Part shown: positions 5,776-6,549 of the stretch, piece by piece | Layout: each line of letters opens with the position of its first letter | How positions within the stretch are numbered: position 1 is the first letter of the stretch | Origin: Anaerolineae bacterium | GTDB taxonomy: Bacteria; Chloroflexota; Anaerolineae; DRVO01 | Direction of reading: 5' to 3' | Assembly: GCA_012719195.1 (NCBI GenBank) | Contig: JAAYAV010000270.1 | Coordinates: 1-6,549 of the forward strand | DNA: 6,549 nucleotides | The notes under the pieces: generated by a model | What the model was told of the DNA's origin: nothing | The model's database searches: none | What the model saw: the letters and a program-made list of their open reading frames with translations, nothing else | Made by a program: the position numbers and the translations under genes

Positions 5776-6549
5776 CTACCCCTCCTCGAACAGGGCGGCC
5801 GCCTGGGCGACTCGCTCCATCGTATCGACTCCGAAGGGACAGCGCTCCGTGCAGGCGTTGCACACGATGCAGTCCGAGGCGGGCACCTCCATGGCGGCGT
5901 AGGCGGCCCGTTGCGCCGGGCTCGGATCGCCCAGGGACTCGTCTGCCAGGCGCAGGGTGTGCCCGATGTCGATGTGGGCCGGGCAGGGCAAGCAGTGATT
6001 GCAGTAGACGCACTCGCCGGTAACGTAGTCCCCAAGCGACGGCAGGATGTGAGCGAAGTCCTTGGCCTCGTCGTCGGCATCCAGCAGCGCCAGGGCGGCA
6101 TCCACCTCCTCCACCGACTTGCAGCCGGGCAGGGCGGTGGTCACACCGATGCGGGAGACGACATATGCCAGGCACTGTACTGGCGTCAGCACGGCGGGCC
6201 GCTCCCCGATGACCACATCCTCTTCATTGAGGCCGGCTCCCCGCTGGTAGTCGCGTATCGCCACCGCCGTCTCGGGCCGAAGCAGGCGGCCACCGCCGAA
6301 GGGCTTCATGGCCACCAGGCCGACGTTGCCCTCGGCGCAGGCGCGGAGCAGGTCCGCAATGCCCGGTACGGAGTGACCGGCGATGTTGATCGGGAACATG
6401 AGCACGTCGATGGCGCCCGCTTCAACCGCCTGGCGCGAGGTGGTCAGAGTGTGACCGCTGAACCCGATGAGGCGGGCCTTACCCCGGTCGCGGAGCCGCT
6501 GCGCCAGGGGCAGCAGGTTCGCCATGGCCCAGTCGTAGTCCTCCTGGGC
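5776..6549 (-). CDS. Aldo/keto reductase with C-terminal 4Fe-4S domain (N-terminus outside window)
   Basis: The frame is open from the window edge to TAG 5776-5778 and gives the last 257 residues. The barrel part shows GKARLIGFSGHT, an IDVLMFPIN strand, GLVAMKPFGGGRL and VTTALPGCKSVEEVDAAL, typical of the bacterial aldo/keto reductase subfamily annotated as predicted oxidoreductase. The C-terminus carries two Cys clusters, C-x2-C-x2-C-x2-C-P (within CVYCNHCLPCPAHIDIG) and C-x2-C-x2-C-x3-C-P (within CIVCNACTERCPFGVD), encoded at 5839-6012. These should bind two [4Fe-4S] clusters, suggesting electron exchange with ferredoxin-like partners in the cytosol. The catalytic Asp/Tyr/Lys of the N-terminal half lie outside the window. 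The gene sits 2 bases upstream of the yqeB-like gene, which points to a shared operon. The substrate is unknown. Confidence 0.9.
   Translation of the reverse strand, partial: AQEDYDWAMANLLPLAQRLRDRGKARLIGFSGHTLTTSRQAVEAGAIDVLMFPINIAGHSVPGIADLLRACAEGNVGLVAMKPFGGGRLLRPETAVAIRDYQRGAGLNEEDVVIGERPAVLTPVQCLAYVVSRIGVTTALPGCKSVEEVDAALALLDADDEAKDFAHILPSLGDYVTGECVYCNHCLPCPAHIDIGHTLRLADESLGDPSPAQRAAYAAMEVPASDCIVCNACTERCPFGVDTMERVAQAAALFEEG

Overview
The window comes from a high-GC bacterium. The DnaA, the small-protein repertoire and the selenium-linked genes would fit Chloroflexota or another deep-branching, partly anaerobic lineage; this placement is an inference from protein character, not from a marker search. 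Apart from one truncated gene on the + strand at the left edge, every gene lies on the - strand.

Layout from left to right. Positions 1-391 hold the C-terminal end of an amidohydrolase (+ strand), ending at a perfect 14-bp hairpin. Positions 477-1025 (-) encode a secreted protein with a clear signal peptide, interrupted by one in-frame TAA codon. Positions 1026-1258 are non-coding, with two hairpins and a tandem direct repeat. Positions 1259-1468 (-) encode a 69-aa helical protein of unknown function. Positions 1544-2023 (-) encode a thioredoxin-fold peroxiredoxin-like protein in which an in-frame TGA replaces the first Cys of the CxxC motif, with a hairpin just behind it. I read this as a selenoprotein that routine gene calling would split in two. 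Positions 2117-3469 (-) are dnaA and 3593-4813 (-) are hemW. An inverted, purine/pyrimidine-biased intergenic repeat lies at 4831-4962. Positions 4976-5773 (-) encode a YqeB/EF2563-family protein of the selenium-dependent molybdenum hydroxylase system. Only two bases upstream of it, 5776-6549 (-) is an aldo/keto reductase with a C-terminal iron-sulfur domain, cut by the right edge.

The unifying theme is selenium. The window appears to contain a selenocysteine protein and also an accessory factor of selenium-dependent molybdenum enzymes. Both uses of selenium draw on selenophosphate, so the genome should encode SelD together with SelA/SelB/SelC. DnaA (replication initiation) and HemW (radical-SAM heme chaperone) are core housekeeping genes. 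I see no dnaN and no cluster of DnaA boxes beside dnaA, so this does not look like a replication origin.
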